A stretch of 64,000 nucleotides of DNA from Croceibacterium segetis (GCF_011320115.1 NZ_JAANOZ010000006.1:166822-230821), one strand, 5' to 3'. Counted from the first letter of the stretch, positions 1-9,395 are shown. Made by a program: numbers and translations. The notes: a model not told the origin generated them from the letters alone.

Positions 1-41
1 TCGTACTCGCGCAGAACGGTCGGGTGAAACGTGTGGCTCAT
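1..41 (-). CDS. phosphomannomutase/phosphoglucomutase, N-terminal fragment (runs off the window)
   Basis: Only the first 14 codons are in the window, reading MSHTFHPTVLREYD. This matches the usual opening of alphaproteobacterial phosphomannomutase/phosphoglucomutase, where the family continues with the IRG motif. The ATG is at 39-41 and a good Shine-Dalgarno (AAAGGAG on the minus strand, about 46-52) precedes it. The gene lies 10 bases downstream of the J-domain gene and is probably co-transcribed with it. The product would interconvert hexose 6- and 1-phosphates for surface polysaccharides. The call rests on a very short stretch. Confidence 0.6.
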   Translation of the reverse strand, partial: MSHTFHPTVLREY

Positions 42-51
42 GAAGGCTCCT

Positions 52-330
52 TTAAGCGTCGGGTAGTTCGTCCAACAGCAGGTCGCGCGCGGCGGTGGCC
101 TCGTGCACCTGGTCGTTGGTCCCGCCCCGGTCGGGGTGGACCATGGCGAGCAAACGCCTGTGGGCATCGATTATTTCCGCGCGATCGGCATTGGCGCGCA
201 CGCCAAGCAGCTTGCGCGCGCGGAACAGCGCCTGCGCGCGCGTCGAGACCTTCGCTTCCCAGGGCCAGCGCCCGCTGGCCATCTTCCAGACGATCAGCGC
301 CAGCACGGCATAGACGATCAGCCGGCCCAC
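52..330 (-). CDS. membrane-anchored J-domain (DnaJ-like) small protein
   Basis: A 92-residue protein with a GTG start. Residues 3-18 form one hydrophobic N-terminal segment. The rest is a short J-domain-like helical hairpin with the HPD motif at residues 65-67, the element that stimulates DnaK-type ATPases. It resembles the single-pass J proteins of the Tim14/DjlA-like group. The start lies 3 bases after the mipZ stop, and the gene ends 10 bases before the phosphomannomutase start, so mipZ, this gene and the mutase look like one transcript. The partner and client are unknown. Confidence 0.8.
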   Translation of the reverse strand: MGRLIVYAVLALIVWKMASGRWPWEAKVSTRAQALFRARKLLGVRANADRAEIIDAHRRLLAMVHPDRGGTNDQVHEATAARDLLLDELPDA

Positions 331-333
331 GGC

Positions 334-1140
334 TCAGGCGGCCTCGGCGCGATTGGAGAAGCCTGGCAGGTGCAGCTTGGCGACCAGCTCGCGCAATTCC
401 TGCCGCGCGACGAGGTGGCTGGTGCCGAGCTCGCCCAACTGGCCTTTGTCGAGCAGCGTCAGGCCCGAGGGAAACAGCTCGCGGTAGATCACCCGCTCGC
501 TGAGACCCTGCGCCACGCGGAAGCCGACGCGCTTGGAAAGCTCGGTCAGCGCGTCATCGATGCGCCGTTGGTTGCGCGCGTCGACGTGGTGCACCCGGTT
601 GCGCACGACCACCCAATCCATCTCGCGCCGTTCCTTGATCGCTCGCGCCTTGCGCGCCTCGAAGATCAGCTCGGCGTAGAACGACAGGCGGCGGACCTTG
701 AAGGTCTCGGCGTCGACCTGGCCGATCAGGTCGAAATCGACGAAACTGTCGTTCATCGGGGTGACCAGGGTATCGGCGCGGGTGGCGGCGTGGCGCGCGA
801 GCGGGTCGTCGCGCCCTGGCGTGTCGAAGATCACGAAGTCGGCCGGTCCCGCAAGATCGCCTGTAGCGAGCTTGTCGATCGCCGCTTCGAGTTCCTCGAC
901 CGAGCCGCCCTCGAACACGGCGAAGTTCACGCCCGGAAGCGTGATGCCGCGGCGGTTCTCGGTCTCGGCGCGGTTCTCGAAATAGCGATAAAGCGTGCGC
1001 TGGCGCGGATCGAGATCGATCGCCGCGACGCGGGCGCCCCGATAGGCGAGCGCGACCGCCACGTGCACCGCGGTGGTCGACTTGCCGGTGCCGCCCTTCT
1101 CGTTGGCGAATACGATGCGGTGAGGAGCGGGGCTCGGCAC
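334..1140 (-). CDS. mipZ: MipZ-type ParA family ATPase (division-site positioning)
   Basis: A 268-residue protein if started at the GTG at 1138-1140, just before the first beta strand. A deviant Walker A motif (KGGTGKST, residues 15-22) and an IDLDPRQ segment are typical of the ParA/MipZ group, and FDTPGRDD is the Walker B region. MipZ forms a gradient from the chromosome origin and blocks FtsZ assembly away from midcell. Length and the long insertion after switch II (EARKARAIKERREMDW) fit MipZ better than plasmid ParA, and no parB or centromere is nearby. The upstream extension of the open frame runs antisense through panC and is not used. The gene is divergent from panC with about 78 bases between. 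Confidence 0.85.
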   Translation of the reverse strand: MPSPAPHRIVFANEKGGTGKSTTAVHVAVALAYRGARVAAIDLDPRQRTLYRYFENRAETENRRGITLPGVNFAVFEGGSVEELEAAIDKLATGDLAGPADFVIFDTPGRDDPLARHAATRADTLVTPMNDSFVDFDLIGQVDAETFKVRRLSFYAELIFEARKARAIKERREMDWVVVRNRVHHVDARNQRRIDDALTELSKRVGFRVAQGLSERVIYRELFPSGLTLLDKGQLGELGTSHLVARQELRELVAKLHLPGFSNRAEAA

Positions 1141-1218
1141 GTGCGGAGTGGCTTTCTCTGATCGTTGCGGGCGGCTAGGGGCCGTGTTCCCGTTCGCTCT
1201 TATCCAAGGGGTGCGCCC

Positions 1219-2079
1219 GTGCATACCGTCAACCGCCTCGCTGCCTTGCGCGAAGCTGTGGACACTCTGCGCGGGAAAGGCCCGGTGGCGCTCGTCCCGA
1301 CGATGGGCGCGCTCCACGAAGGGCACCTGACGCTGGTGCGCGAGGCGCGGGCAAGGGCGGCTTCGGTCGTCGTGTCGATCTTCGTCAATCCAACCCAGTT
1401 CGGCCCGAACGAGGACCTCGACGCCTATCCGCGCCAGCTCGAGGCGGATTCGCGGCTGCTCGAGGGCGAAGGCGTCGAGCTCTTGTGGGCGCCGCCGGTC
1501 GAGGAAGTCTATCCCGAGGGCTTCGCCACCACGATCTCGGTCAGCGGCGTGAGCGAAGGGCTGTGCGGGGCGACGCGGCCGGGGCATTTCGACGGTGTCG
1601 CCACGGTCGTCGCCAAGCTGTTCAACCAGGTGCGCCCCGACCTCGCGCTGTTCGGCGAGAAGGACTGGCAGCAGCTCGCGGTGATTCGCCGGATGACGCG
1701 CGACCTCGACCTGACCCGGCCCCATGTCGCCGCGATCCATGGCGTGCCGACGGTGCGCGAGGCGGACGGCCTCGCGTTGTCGAGCCGCAACCGCTACCTC
1801 TCGCCCGACGATCGCCAACGCGCGGCCGCGCTGCCGCGGGCGATGCGCGAGGCGATCGCGCGGATCGAAAGCGGCGACCAGGTCTCGGCCGTCCTGCTGG
1901 CGCTCAAGCAGGCGCTCACCGGCAGCGGTTTCGCCAGCGTCGACTATGCCGAGCTGGCCGACGCTGAGACCTTGGAGCCGCTGGGACAACTCGGCGATAG
2001 CGCGGCCCGCTTGCTGGTCGCCGCGCGGATCGGTGGCACCCGGCTGATCGACAACATGGCGGTCGGCGCGCGCGCTTGA
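1219..2079 (+). CDS. panC: pantothenate synthetase
   Basis: A 286-residue protein that condenses pantoate and beta-alanine with ATP to give pantothenate, the precursor of CoA. The nucleotidyltransferase HIGH-like motif appears as PTMGALHEGH (residues 27-36), the pantoate/ATP loop as GEKDWQQL, and the KMSKS-like segment as LSSRNRYL (about 187-194). The GTG start at 1219 is preceded by AAGGGG at a good distance and gives the family's usual N-terminus. The longer upstream frame has no such support. The gene is monocistronic and divergent from mipZ. Confidence 0.95.
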   Translation: MHTVNRLAALREAVDTLRGKGPVALVPTMGALHEGHLTLVREARARAASVVVSIFVNPTQFGPNEDLDAYPRQLEADSRLLEGEGVELLWAPPVEEVYPEGFATTISVSGVSEGLCGATRPGHFDGVATVVAKLFNQVRPDLALFGEKDWQQLAVIRRMTRDLDLTRPHVAAIHGVPTVREADGLALSSRNRYLSPDDRQRAAALPRAMREAIARIESGDQVSAVLLALKQALTGSGFASVDYAELADAETLEPLGQLGDSAARLLVAARIGGTRLIDNMAVGARA

Positions 2080-2179
2080 ACCGCGCGCCAATCTGCGCTT
2101 CACCACGGCGCTGGCATTTCGCGTCGGCTTCGATTAGTTGCGCGCGAAACTTGTTTCGGCAGGAAGGACGCCAAGGCCC

Positions 2180-2989
2180 GTGACACTCGGCTTTTCGGTC
2201 GATGAACTGTTGCCGCGAGCGCGCGGCGGCGGGCCGCTGAAGATCGGGCTGGCTGTACTGACCGAAGGCGAGTGGCTGCAGCCCGAGCCCGATCTTGCGG
2301 CGCGCAACGCGGCCTTCGATGCCCATCCCGAGAGCACCCAGGTTACCCCCGACGCCATGGCAGCCGGGGATGAGCTGGCGGCCATGCGCGGAACGACAGG
2401 CGGCCTCGAAGGCGCGGCCCGCTCGGCGTGGGAAGACATCTGCCTGCTCACCCGCAGGCCCGACGAACCGGCCTATCGCCTGACCGGCGCGGCGGTCGCT
2501 TTCCCAACCGACTGGCGCATCGCGGACAAGCTCGGGCACCCGATGATCGCGCTGCACACGCCGATCCACGGCTATGCCGAGAAGCTCGGCGGGGCGGTCG
2601 ACCAGTTCATGAGCAAGCTCAAGCCCGGGCGAATCTACGGCCGCTGCAACTGGTTCGTCAGCCCGACGCCGGCCCTGCGCTGGCTCGCCGACGAGCCGGC
2701 CGAGGCGCAATTCGCCCACATCACGCCTGAGAACGCCGGCGATACGCTGTTCGTCCGCTCCGAGCGGCAGACGCTGCGCAAGCTGCCCGAAACCGGCGCG
2801 ATCGTCTTCACCATCGGCATCTACCTCGCCCCGCTCGGCACGCTTTCGCCGGAGAACATGACGCGCATGGCGGAATCGCTCGCGACCATTCCCGAGCCCG
2901 AGGCGAAGCGCCGCGGCGCCCCGTACTTCGCACCTCAACTACAGGCCTATGCCGAGCGCCACGGTGCGGCTATCGGCCAAGCGGCTTAG
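2180..2989 (+). CDS. heme-dependent oxidative N-demethylase family protein (DUF3445)
   Basis: A 269-residue protein. The C-terminal half carries the pattern of this family: RCNWFV, then RSERQTLRKLPETGAIVFTI. The characterised relative is the alpha subunit of heme-dependent oxidative N-demethylase, which demethylates dimethylamine; the substrate here is unknown. I chose the GTG at 2180, which follows AGGAAGG, over a TTG 14 codons upstream. It ends 12 bases before etfB, so it probably shares a transcript with the electron-transfer flavoprotein genes. That suggests, but does not prove, an ETF-linked redox role. Confidence 0.75.
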   Translation: MTLGFSVDELLPRARGGGPLKIGLAVLTEGEWLQPEPDLAARNAAFDAHPESTQVTPDAMAAGDELAAMRGTTGGLEGAARSAWEDICLLTRRPDEPAYRLTGAAVAFPTDWRIADKLGHPMIALHTPIHGYAEKLGGAVDQFMSKLKPGRIYGRCNWFVSPTPALRWLADEPAEAQFAHITPENAGDTLFVRSERQTLRKLPETGAIVFTIGIYLAPLGTLSPENMTRMAESLATIPEPEAKRRGAPYFAPQLQAYAERHGAAIGQAA

Positions 2990-3001
2990 AAGGAGCCCAA
3001 G

Positions 3002-3760
3002 ATGAAGGTCCTCGTCCCCGTCAAGCGGGTGATCGATTACAACGTCCGCCCGCGGGTCAAGGCCGACGGCAGCGGGGTCGATCTCGCCAACGTCAAGATG
3101 AGCATGAACCCGTTCGACGAGATCGCCGTCGAAGAGGCGATCCGGCTGAAGGAAAAGGGCGTGGCGAGCGAGATCGTCGCCGTCTCCATCGGGCCGGCCA
3201 AGGCGCAGGAAACGCTGCGCACCGCGCTGGCGATGGGCGCCGACCGGGCGATCCACGTGCAGACCCCAGAAGATGTTGGCTCCGAGGTCGAGCCGCTTGC
3301 GGTGGCCAAGATCCTCAAGGCGATCGCCGACGAGGAGCAGCCCGGGATCGTGCTGATGGGCAAACAGGCGATCGACGACGATTCCAACCAGACCGGCCAG
3401 ATGCTCGCCGCGCTGTGGGGCCGGCCGCAGGGGACCTTCGCCTCAAAGGTCGAAGTCGCGGGCGACAGCGTGCAAGTCACCCGCGAGGTCGACGGCGGGC
3501 TCGAGACCGTCTCGCTCAAGCTGCCGGCGGTGGTCACAACCGACTTGCGCCTCAACGAGCCGCGCTATGCCTCGCTGCCGAACATCATGAAGGCCAAGTC
3601 CAAGCCGCTCGCGGCCAAGACACCGGCCGATTACGGCGTCGACACCGCGCCGCGACTCAAGGTCACCCGCGTGGTCGAACCGCCGGTGCGCCAGGCCGGG
3701 ATCAAGGTCGGTTCGGTCGACGAGCTGGTCGCCAAGCTCAAAGCGCTGGGAGTCGCCTGA
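3002..3760 (+). CDS. etfB: electron transfer flavoprotein beta subunit
   Basis: A 252-residue protein with the ETF-beta fold. It opens with the typical [14 protein letters not shown] strand and contains the AMP-binding stretch [14 protein letters not shown] (about residues 120-133). With EtfA it carries electrons from acyl-CoA dehydrogenases and dimethylglycine/sarcosine dehydrogenases to ETF:quinone oxidoreductase; the last is not in this window. AAGGAG lies before the ATG. The stop overlaps the etfA start (TGATG), which indicates coupled translation of the two subunits. Confidence 0.96.
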   Translation: MKVLVPVKRVIDYNVRPRVKADGSGVDLANVKMSMNPFDEIAVEEAIRLKEKGVASEIVAVSIGPAKAQETLRTALAMGADRAIHVQTPEDVGSEVEPLAVAKILKAIADEEQPGIVLMGKQAIDDDSNQTGQMLAALWGRPQGTFASKVEVAGDSVQVTREVDGGLETVSLKLPAVVTTDLRLNEPRYASLPNIMKAKSKPLAAKTPADYGVDTAPRLKVTRVVEPPVRQAGIKVGSVDELVAKLKALGVA

Positions 3761-4689
3761 TGAAGACCCTCGTTCTCGTCGAGCACGACAACGTGCACCT
3801 CAAAGACGCGACGCTCGCGACCGTCACCGCCGCCGCAAAGCTGGGCGAAGTTCACCTGCTCGTCGCAGGCAAGGGCTGCCGCGCGGTCGCCGATGCCGCC
3901 GCGAAGATCGCCGGCGTCGGCAAGGTCTACCTCGCCGACGATGCCGCCTACGAGCACCAGATGGCCGAAAACGTCGCGCCGCTGGTGGTCGGCCTGATGG
4001 ACAGTCACGACGCCTTCCTCGCGCCCGCCACCACGACCGGCAAAAACGTCGCCCCGCGCGTCGCCGCGCTGCTCGACGTGATGCAGGTCTCCGACATCGT
4101 CTCGGTCGAGGGTGAGCGCACCTTCACCCGGCCGATCTACGCCGGCAACGCCATCGCCACGGTCGAGAGCACCGACGCCAAGCTGGTCATCACCGTGCGC
4201 GGCACCACCTTCGACAAGGCCGCGAGCGAAGGCGGTTCGGCGAGCATCGAGGACGTGTCCGGCCCGGGCGACAGCGGCCTTTCCAGCTTCGTTAGCCTCG
4301 CCGCCGAAGAGAGCGAACGCCCCGAGCTGACCAGCGCCAAGGTGATCGTCTCGGGCGGCCGCGCACTGAAGGACGCGGCGACCTTCGAGCAGCTGATCGT
4401 GCCGCTAGCCGACAAGCTCGGCGCGGCGGTCGGCGCCAGCCGCGCGGCGGTCGATGCCGGATACGTGCCGAACGATTACCAGGTCGGCCAGACCGGCAAG
4501 ATCGTCGCCCCGCAAGTCTACATCGCCATCGGCATTTCGGGGGCGATCCAGCACCTCGCCGGAATGAAGGATTCGAAGGTGATCGTTGCCATCAACAAGG
4601 ACGAGGACGCGCCGATCTTCCAGGTGGCCGACATTGGCCTGGTCGGCGACTTGTTCCAGATCGTGCCGGAGCTGACGAGCAAGCTGTGA
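3760..4689 (+). CDS. etfA: electron transfer flavoprotein alpha subunit
   Basis: A 309-residue protein that begins inside the etfB stop (TGATG) with [11 protein letters not shown]. The N-terminal domain resembles EtfB. The C-terminal FAD-binding domain shows the family signature around [19 protein letters not shown] and the [10 protein letters not shown] and NKDEDAPIF segments that wrap the flavin. It is the catalytic, FAD-holding half of the ETF dimer in the cytoplasm. A GC-rich palindrome and then a dispersed repeat follow the stop, and the next genes converge from the other strand. Confidence 0.96.
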   Translation: MKTLVLVEHDNVHLKDATLATVTAAAKLGEVHLLVAGKGCRAVADAAAKIAGVGKVYLADDAAYEHQMAENVAPLVVGLMDSHDAFLAPATTTGKNVAPRVAALLDVMQVSDIVSVEGERTFTRPIYAGNAIATVESTDAKLVITVRGTTFDKAASEGGSASIEDVSGPGDSGLSSFVSLAAEESERPELTSAKVIVSGGRALKDAATFEQLIVPLADKLGAAVGASRAAVDAGYVPNDYQVGQTGKIVAPQVYIAIGISGAIQHLAGMKDSKVIVAINKDEDAPIFQVADIGLVGDLFQIVPELTSKL

Positions 4690-4696
4690 TAAAAGA

Positions 4697-4735
4697 CCTC
4701 CCCTGGACGGGGAGGGTCGGGGGGTGCTCGACGCC
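4697..4735. repeat. GC-rich palindromic element, possible terminator
   Basis: CCTCCCC (4697-4703) pairs with GGGGAGG (4709-4715) around a 5-base loop, followed by the G-run TCGGGGGGTG. The same layout recurs at 63952-64000, so this is probably a small dispersed palindromic repeat rather than a gene-specific site. It directly follows etfA. It lacks a U-tract on the plus strand, so factor-independent termination is doubtful. Confidence 0.5.
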
Positions 4736-4747
4736 AGCGTAGCCGTC

Positions 4748-4958
4748 CCAAAAAAAAGCCTTTCCTACAAGACGTTGCTTGTGGCTTATACTGGGGATGG
4801 CCGAATCCAACATCCAACGGCTGCTCGTCTGGCTTTCAGCCGTGCAGGAAGCCGCGCCGTCCAGAACAAGTGTCACCCGTCGCCCGTGCTCGAAAAGTCA
4901 GGATTTCCGCGGCTTTCCGAGGCGACACCTGGGTGACAGGGTCCGTAAAGTGTCACCC
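4748..4958 (+). repeat. dispersed intergenic repeat, copy A
   Basis: First of three copies of an element with conserved ends. The 5' box is around AAAGCCTTTCCTACAA (4754-4770). The middle box is GTGTCACCCGTCG (4870-4882). The 3' box of 28 bases at 4931-4958 has GGGTGACA and TGTCACCC arms around GGTCCGTAAAG. The sequence between boxes differs between copies. The 3' box runs into the end of gcvPB and supplies its TGA stop codon on the other strand. The element fills the gap between the convergent etfA and gcvPB genes. Open frames through it are not conserved as protein. Confidence 0.75.
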
Positions 4959-6509
4959 GCCAACTTCGTAGGCCAGTACCGGCTGCCGCGCCGCCCGCGT
5001 TTCATCGAGCCGGCGGCGCGGCGCGAGTTGCGGCGCCTGGTGCAGGCTCTCGTCGCCCGCACGCGCCCGCTCCGCGATGCTCCGCAGCGCCATGATGAAC
5101 TGGTCGAGGCTCGCCTTGCTCTCGCATTCGGTCGGCTCGACCAGCATCGCGCCGTGGACGACGAGCGGGAAGTACATCGTCATCGGGTGGAAGCCCTCGT
5201 CGATCAGCGCCTTGGCGAGATCGAGCGTGGCCACCCCCTCGGCGAAGCCACGATCGCTGAACAGCGCCTCGTGCATGCACGGGCCGGTCTTGCCGAAAGG
5301 CGCGTCGAGCACGTCCTGAAGGCTGCGCAGAATGTAGTTGGCGCCGAGCACCGCGTCGCCCGAGACCTGCCGCAGCCCGTCGGCGCCGTGGCTGAGGATA
5401 TAGGCGAGCGCGCGGGTGAACATGCCCATCTGGCCGTTGAAGGCCGCCATCCGGCCGAAGCTGTGAGGGGCCGCGGCGACGCCGTCTTCTTCCTCGATCA
5501 GCTCGAAGCCCCCTGCCACCTTGCGGACGAACGGCAGCGGCGCGAACGGCGCCAGCGCTTCGCTGAGCACCACCGGCCCCGAGCCCGGCCCGCCGCCGCC
5601 GTGCGGAGTGGAGAAGGTCTTGTGCAGGTTGATGTGCATCGCATCGATGCCAAGGTCCCCGGGCCGCACGCGGCCGACGATGGCGTTGAAGTTGGCCCCG
5701 TCGCAATAGACCAGCGCGCCTGCGGCGTGGACCGCGTCGGAAATCGCCTTCATCTCGCGTTCGAAGAGGCCGCAGGTGTTCGGGTTGGTGATCATCACCG
5801 CGGCGACGTCCGAGCCGAGTCGGGCCTTGAGCGCGGCGAGATCGACGCGGCCTTCGGGGGTCGCGGGGATGTTCTCCACTTGGTAGCCGGCGAAAGCGGC
5901 TGTGGCCGGGTTGGTGCCGTGCGCGCTTTCCGGCACGAGGATCACCGAACGCGCATCGCCGCGCGCCTCGAGCGCGGCGCGAATGCACAGGATGCCGCAC
6001 AGCTCGCCGTGCGCGCCGGCCTTGGGGCTCATCGCCACGCTGTGCATGCCGGTGAGCGCGAGCAGCCAGTGCGCCAGCTCGTCGATCACCGCGAGCGCGC
6101 CCTGCACGGTCGATTCGGGCTGCAACGGGTGCAAATCGCCAAACCCCGGCATTCGCGCGACTTTCTCGTTGAGCCGCGGGTTGTGCTTCATCGTGCAGCT
6201 GCCGAGCGGGAATATCCCGCAGTCGATGGCGTAGTTCTGCCGGCTAAGCCGCGTGTAGTGCCGCACCGTCTCGGGCTCGGACAGACCGGGCAGGCCGAAC
6301 GGCTCCGAGCGCGCGAGGCCGCCGAGGCGGTCCGCGCCGCCCGAAGGCTCGGGCAAGTCGACACCGCAGGTATCCGCGCCGCCGATCTCGAAGATCAGCG
6401 GCTCTTCGAGCATCAACCCGCGGTTGCCGGTGACGGTGACGATCCCGCTTTCTCCGGTCGGCGCGTCGGGCGTGCCGGGCTTCCACCCGCTGGTGTTGGG
6501 CGCGTTCAT
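4953..6509 (-). CDS. gcvPB: glycine dehydrogenase (decarboxylating) subunit 2
   Basis: A 518-residue protein starting with MNAPNTSGW at 6509. It is the half of the split P protein that holds PLP: the lysine in [17 protein letters not shown] binds the cofactor and the glycine-rich loop follows it. With GcvPA it decarboxylates glycine and passes the aminomethyl group to the lipoyl arm of GcvH. The start overlaps the gcvPA stop (ATGA), so both subunits are coupled. The stop codon lies inside the 3' box of repeat copy A, so the last residues (EVGG) partly come from that junction. Confidence 0.95.
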   Translation of the reverse strand: MNAPNTSGWKPGTPDAPTGESGIVTVTGNRGLMLEEPLIFEIGGADTCGVDLPEPSGGADRLGGLARSEPFGLPGLSEPETVRHYTRLSRQNYAIDCGIFPLGSCTMKHNPRLNEKVARMPGFGDLHPLQPESTVQGALAVIDELAHWLLALTGMHSVAMSPKAGAHGELCGILCIRAALEARGDARSVILVPESAHGTNPATAAFAGYQVENIPATPEGRVDLAALKARLGSDVAAVMITNPNTCGLFEREMKAISDAVHAAGALVYCDGANFNAIVGRVRPGDLGIDAMHINLHKTFSTPHGGGGPGSGPVVLSEALAPFAPLPFVRKVAGGFELIEEEDGVAAAPHSFGRMAAFNGQMGMFTRALAYILSHGADGLRQVSGDAVLGANYILRSLQDVLDAPFGKTGPCMHEALFSDRGFAEGVATLDLAKALIDEGFHPMTMYFPLVVHGAMLVEPTECESKASLDQFIMALRSIAERARAGDESLHQAPQLAPRRRLDETRAARQPVLAYEVGG

Positions 6510-7867
6510 GCCAAGGCCTCCTGCAAGGCCGAGGCCAGGGCCTCGATATCCTCCTCGGTGACGGTCTCGGTCACCGCGATCACGATGCCCTTTTCGCGGC
6601 GGTCGCCGTCGGGATAGAGCCGCCCCAGCGAAACGCCGGCGAGGACGCGTTTGTCGGCGAGATCGCGAACGAGCTGGCGCGCGTCGCCGGGCACGACGAT
6701 CGTGAACTCGTTGAAGAAGCTCTCGTTGAGCACTTCGACGCCCGGCACCTTCGCCAGCCGGTCCGCAGCCGCGCAGGCCAGCCGATGGTTCTCCGCCGCC
6801 AGCGCCCGCAAGCCCTTCTCGCCCAGCAGCGTGAGGTGGATCGAAAACGCCAGCGCGCACAGCCCGGAGTTGGTGCAGATGTTGCTTGTCGCCTTCTCGC
6901 GGCGGATGTGCTGCTCGCGGGTCGAGAGCGTGAGTACGAAGCCGCGCTTGCCCTCGGCATCGACCGTCTGGCCGCACAGCCGGCCGGGCATCTGCCGCAC
7001 GTGCTTCGGGTCGCGCACCGCAAACAGGCCCAAGTATGGCCCGCCGAACTGCAGCCCGACGCCGATCGATTGGCCCTCGCCGACGACGATGTCGGCGCCC
7101 ATCTCGCCGGGCGACTTGAGCGCGCCGAGCGCGACCGGTTCGGTCACCACCGCCACCAGCAGCGCGCCCGCCGCGTGGCAAGCTTCGGCGAGCGCGGTCA
7201 TGTCGCCGATGCGTCCGAGGATGTCGGGGTACTGCACCACGACGCTGCCGGTTTCGCTGTCGACAGCTTTGGCCAGCGCGGCAAAGTCCGTCTCCGCTAG
7301 CAGCTTGGGCTCGGCGTACACGATGATATCGCCGTTGAACTTGCCCATCGTCTTCGCAGTCGAAACGTAATGCGGGTGCAGACCATCCGACAGCAGCGCC
7401 TTGCTGCGCTTGGTGACCCGCCCGGCCATCGCGATCGCTTCCCAGCACGCCGTGGATCCGTCGTACATCGAGGCATTCGCCACCGCGCAGCCGAACAGCC
7501 GCGCGACCTGGGTCTGGAACTCGAACAGCATCTGCAGCGTGCCCTGGGCGATCTCGGGCTGGTAGGGCGTGTAGCTGGTGAGGAACTCGCCGCGCTGGAT
7601 CAAATGGTCGACGCTCGCCGGGACATGGTGGCGGTAAGCCCCCGCACCGAGGAAGAACGGCGCGTCGGCGGCGGCCAAGTTCATCTTCGACAGCCGCCGC
7701 ATGTGCCGCTCGACCGCCATTTCGCCGGCATGCATCGGCAGGCCTTCGACCGGGCCGGTGAGATAGTGCTCACGCGGCACGTCGGCGAAGAGGTCGTCGA
7801 TCGACTTCGCACCGATGACGTCGAGCATCGCCGAGCGGTTGCCGTCGGTCAGGGGGAGGTAACGCAT
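6506..7867 (-). CDS. gcvPA: glycine dehydrogenase (decarboxylating) subunit 1
   Basis: A 453-residue protein of the P-protein N-terminal half, with the usual opening [15 protein letters not shown]. It carries the conserved segments [27 protein letters not shown] and ASMYDGSTA. It pairs with GcvPB to form the decarboxylase active site. A GAGGA ribosome site precedes the ATG, 10 bases after the gcvH stop, and the stop overlaps gcvPB. Third gene of the gcvT-H-PA-PB operon under the glycine riboswitch. Confidence 0.96.
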   Translation of the reverse strand: MRYLPLTDGNRSAMLDVIGAKSIDDLFADVPREHYLTGPVEGLPMHAGEMAVERHMRRLSKMNLAAADAPFFLGAGAYRHHVPASVDHLIQRGEFLTSYTPYQPEIAQGTLQMLFEFQTQVARLFGCAVANASMYDGSTACWEAIAMAGRVTKRSKALLSDGLHPHYVSTAKTMGKFNGDIIVYAEPKLLAETDFAALAKAVDSETGSVVVQYPDILGRIGDMTALAEACHAAGALLVAVVTEPVALGALKSPGEMGADIVVGEGQSIGVGLQFGGPYLGLFAVRDPKHVRQMPGRLCGQTVDAEGKRGFVLTLSTREQHIRREKATSNICTNSGLCALAFSIHLTLLGEKGLRALAAENHRLACAAADRLAKVPGVEVLNESFFNEFTIVVPGDARQLVRDLADKRVLAGVSLGRLYPDGDRREKGIVIAVTETVTEEDIEALASALQEALA

Positions 7868-7877
7868 TATGTGATCC

Positions 7878-8249
7878 TCAGAGCGACGCCACGAAGGCCT
7901 TGTACTTTACCTCGTCCATCAGCCCGTCGAGCTCGCCCTTGTCGGCAATCGTCAGCTTGAAGAACCAGCCGTCGCCTTCAGGCGCGGTGTTGACCAGCGC
8001 CGGATCGTCTTCCAGCGCGGCATTGCCTTCGATGACCGTGCCGCTGACCGGCGCGTAGACGTCGCTGGCGGCCTTGACGCTTTCGACCACCGCGGCTTCC
8101 TTGCCCTTGGCGACCGTGGCGCCGGCGGCGGGGACTTCGACGAAGACGATGTCACCGAGCTGGCCTTGCGCATAGTCGGTGATGCCGATCGTGGCGCTGT
8201 CGCCGTCGACCTCGATCCATTCATGCTCTTCGGAGAAGTAACGCGGCAT
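7878..8249 (-). CDS. gcvH: glycine cleavage system H protein
   Basis: A 123-residue lipoyl carrier. The lipoylated lysine is predicted to be K59 in [14 protein letters not shown], in the usual hairpin turn. The N-terminus ([14 protein letters not shown]) and the C-terminal helix fit the family length. It shuttles the aminomethyl group between the P proteins and GcvT. The ATG abuts the gcvT stop codon with no gap, so its translation is probably coupled to gcvT. Confidence 0.97.
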   Translation of the reverse strand: MPRYFSEEHEWIEVDGDSATIGITDYAQGQLGDIVFVEVPAAGATVAKGKEAAVVESVKAASDVYAPVSGTVIEGNAALEDDPALVNTAPEGDGWFFKLTIADKGELDGLMDEVKYKAFVASL

Positions 8250-9395
8250 CTAGGCGGCTCCTTTGCGGTGGTAGCGGTGGGGGACGAACGGCATTGGCAC
8301 GACGCGCGTAGGCAGGCGCTTGCCGCGCACCTCGAGTTCGAGCTCGGTGCCTTCGGATGAATGAGCGGAGTCGACATAAGCCATCGCAATCGGATGGCTG
8401 AGCGTTGGTGAGAAGCCGCCCGAGGTGACGGTGCCGATCCTGGCTTCGCCAGCAAAGACATCCGCGCCCTCGCGCGCGGCCATGCGGCCTTCGAGCGACA
8501 GGCCGACGCGGCGGATTGGCGCGCCGGAAGCGAGCAACGTGAGGATGCGTTCGGCGCCCGGGAACCCGCCGGACTGGCGGCGTGCCTGGCTGATCGCGAA
8601 TTCGAGCCCGGCGCTGACCGGGTCCGTCTCCGCAGTCATGTCATGCCCGTAAAGCGGCAGCCCGGCCTCGAGCCGCAGCGAATCGCGCGCCCCGAGGCCG
8701 ATGGGCTTGACCTCCGGCAGGGCGCATAGGGCATCGGCGAGCGCCGTGACGTCTTCGGCGCGGACCGAGATTTCGAAACCGTCCTCGCCGGTGTAACCCG
8801 AGCGGCCGACGCCGAGCGGACGGCCATCCCAGAAGAACGGACCGGCTTGCATGAAGCCGAGCTCATCCAGCGACGGCATGCCCTCGAATGCGGGCGTCAG
8901 CCCCAACCGGCCGAGCGCCGCGGCCGCTTCGGGCCCCTGCAGCGCCAGCAGCGCATGGTCGGCCAGGTGGTTGAGCGTGACCTCGTCGGGCAAGCGCTCG
9001 CGCAAATGGCCGATGTCGTCCCACTTGGTCGCGCCGTTGACCACCAGGTAGAACTCGTGGCTGCGGTTGGTGACCATCAGGTCGTCGAGAATCCCGCCGT
9101 CCTCGGCGAGCAGCAGCGAATAGCGGATACGGCCCGGCTTGAGCGAAGCGACGTCCGCCGGTAGCAGCGCCTCGAGCGCCTCCACAGCGCCCTCGCCGCT
9201 AATGGTCAGCTGACCCATGTGGCTGACATCGAACAGCCCGGCATGGGTGCGGGTCCATTCGTGCTCGGCAAGGATGCCCTCGTACTGGATCGGCATCTCG
9301 TAGCCGGCGAAACCGACCATCCGCGCGCCATGTGCGCGGTGCCAGGCGTCGAGCGGCAGCTTGTCGAGAGTTTCGGCTTCGGCGTCTTCGCTCAT
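8250..9395 (-). CDS. gcvT: glycine cleavage system T protein (aminomethyltransferase)
   Basis: A 381-residue, tetrahydrofolate-dependent aminomethyltransferase that releases ammonia and 5,10-methylene-THF from the lipoyl-bound intermediate. Recognisable segments are MVGFAGYEMPIQY, HAGLFDVSHMGQ, the folate-site region TGEDGFEI, and the C-terminal barrel (GFSPTLSHPIAMAYV). I chose the ATG at 9393-9395 (MSEDAEAE); an in-frame ATG at 9408-9410 is possible. The open frame upstream of these starts reads through the riboswitch and is not coding. First gene of the gcv operon. Confidence 0.93.
   Translation of the reverse strand: MSEDAEAETLDKLPLDAWHRAHGARMVGFAGYEMPIQYEGILAEHEWTRTHAGLFDVSHMGQLTISGEGAVEALEALLPADVASLKPGRIRYSLLLAEDGGILDDLMVTNRSHEFYLVVNGATKWDDIGHLRERLPDEVTLNHLADHALLALQGPEAAAALGRLGLTPAFEGMPSLDELGFMQAGPFFWDGRPLGVGRSGYTGEDGFEISVRAEDVTALADALCALPEVKPIGLGARDSLRLEAGLPLYGHDMTAETDPVSAGLEFAISQARRQSGGFPGAERILTLLASGAPIRRVGLSLEGRMAAREGADVFAGEARIGTVTSGGFSPTLSHPIAMAYVDSAHSSEGTELELEVRGKRLPTRVVPMPFVPHRYHRKGAA

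Noticed and set aside
334..1140. Plasmid partition ParA
   Set aside because: Length, insertions and lack of a parB gene or parS sites fit MipZ on a chromosome better.
4779..6617. Plus-strand frame of 612 codons across repeat copy A and gcvPB
   Set aside because: Reads through an intergenic repeat and antisense to gcvPB; composition is that of a shadow frame.
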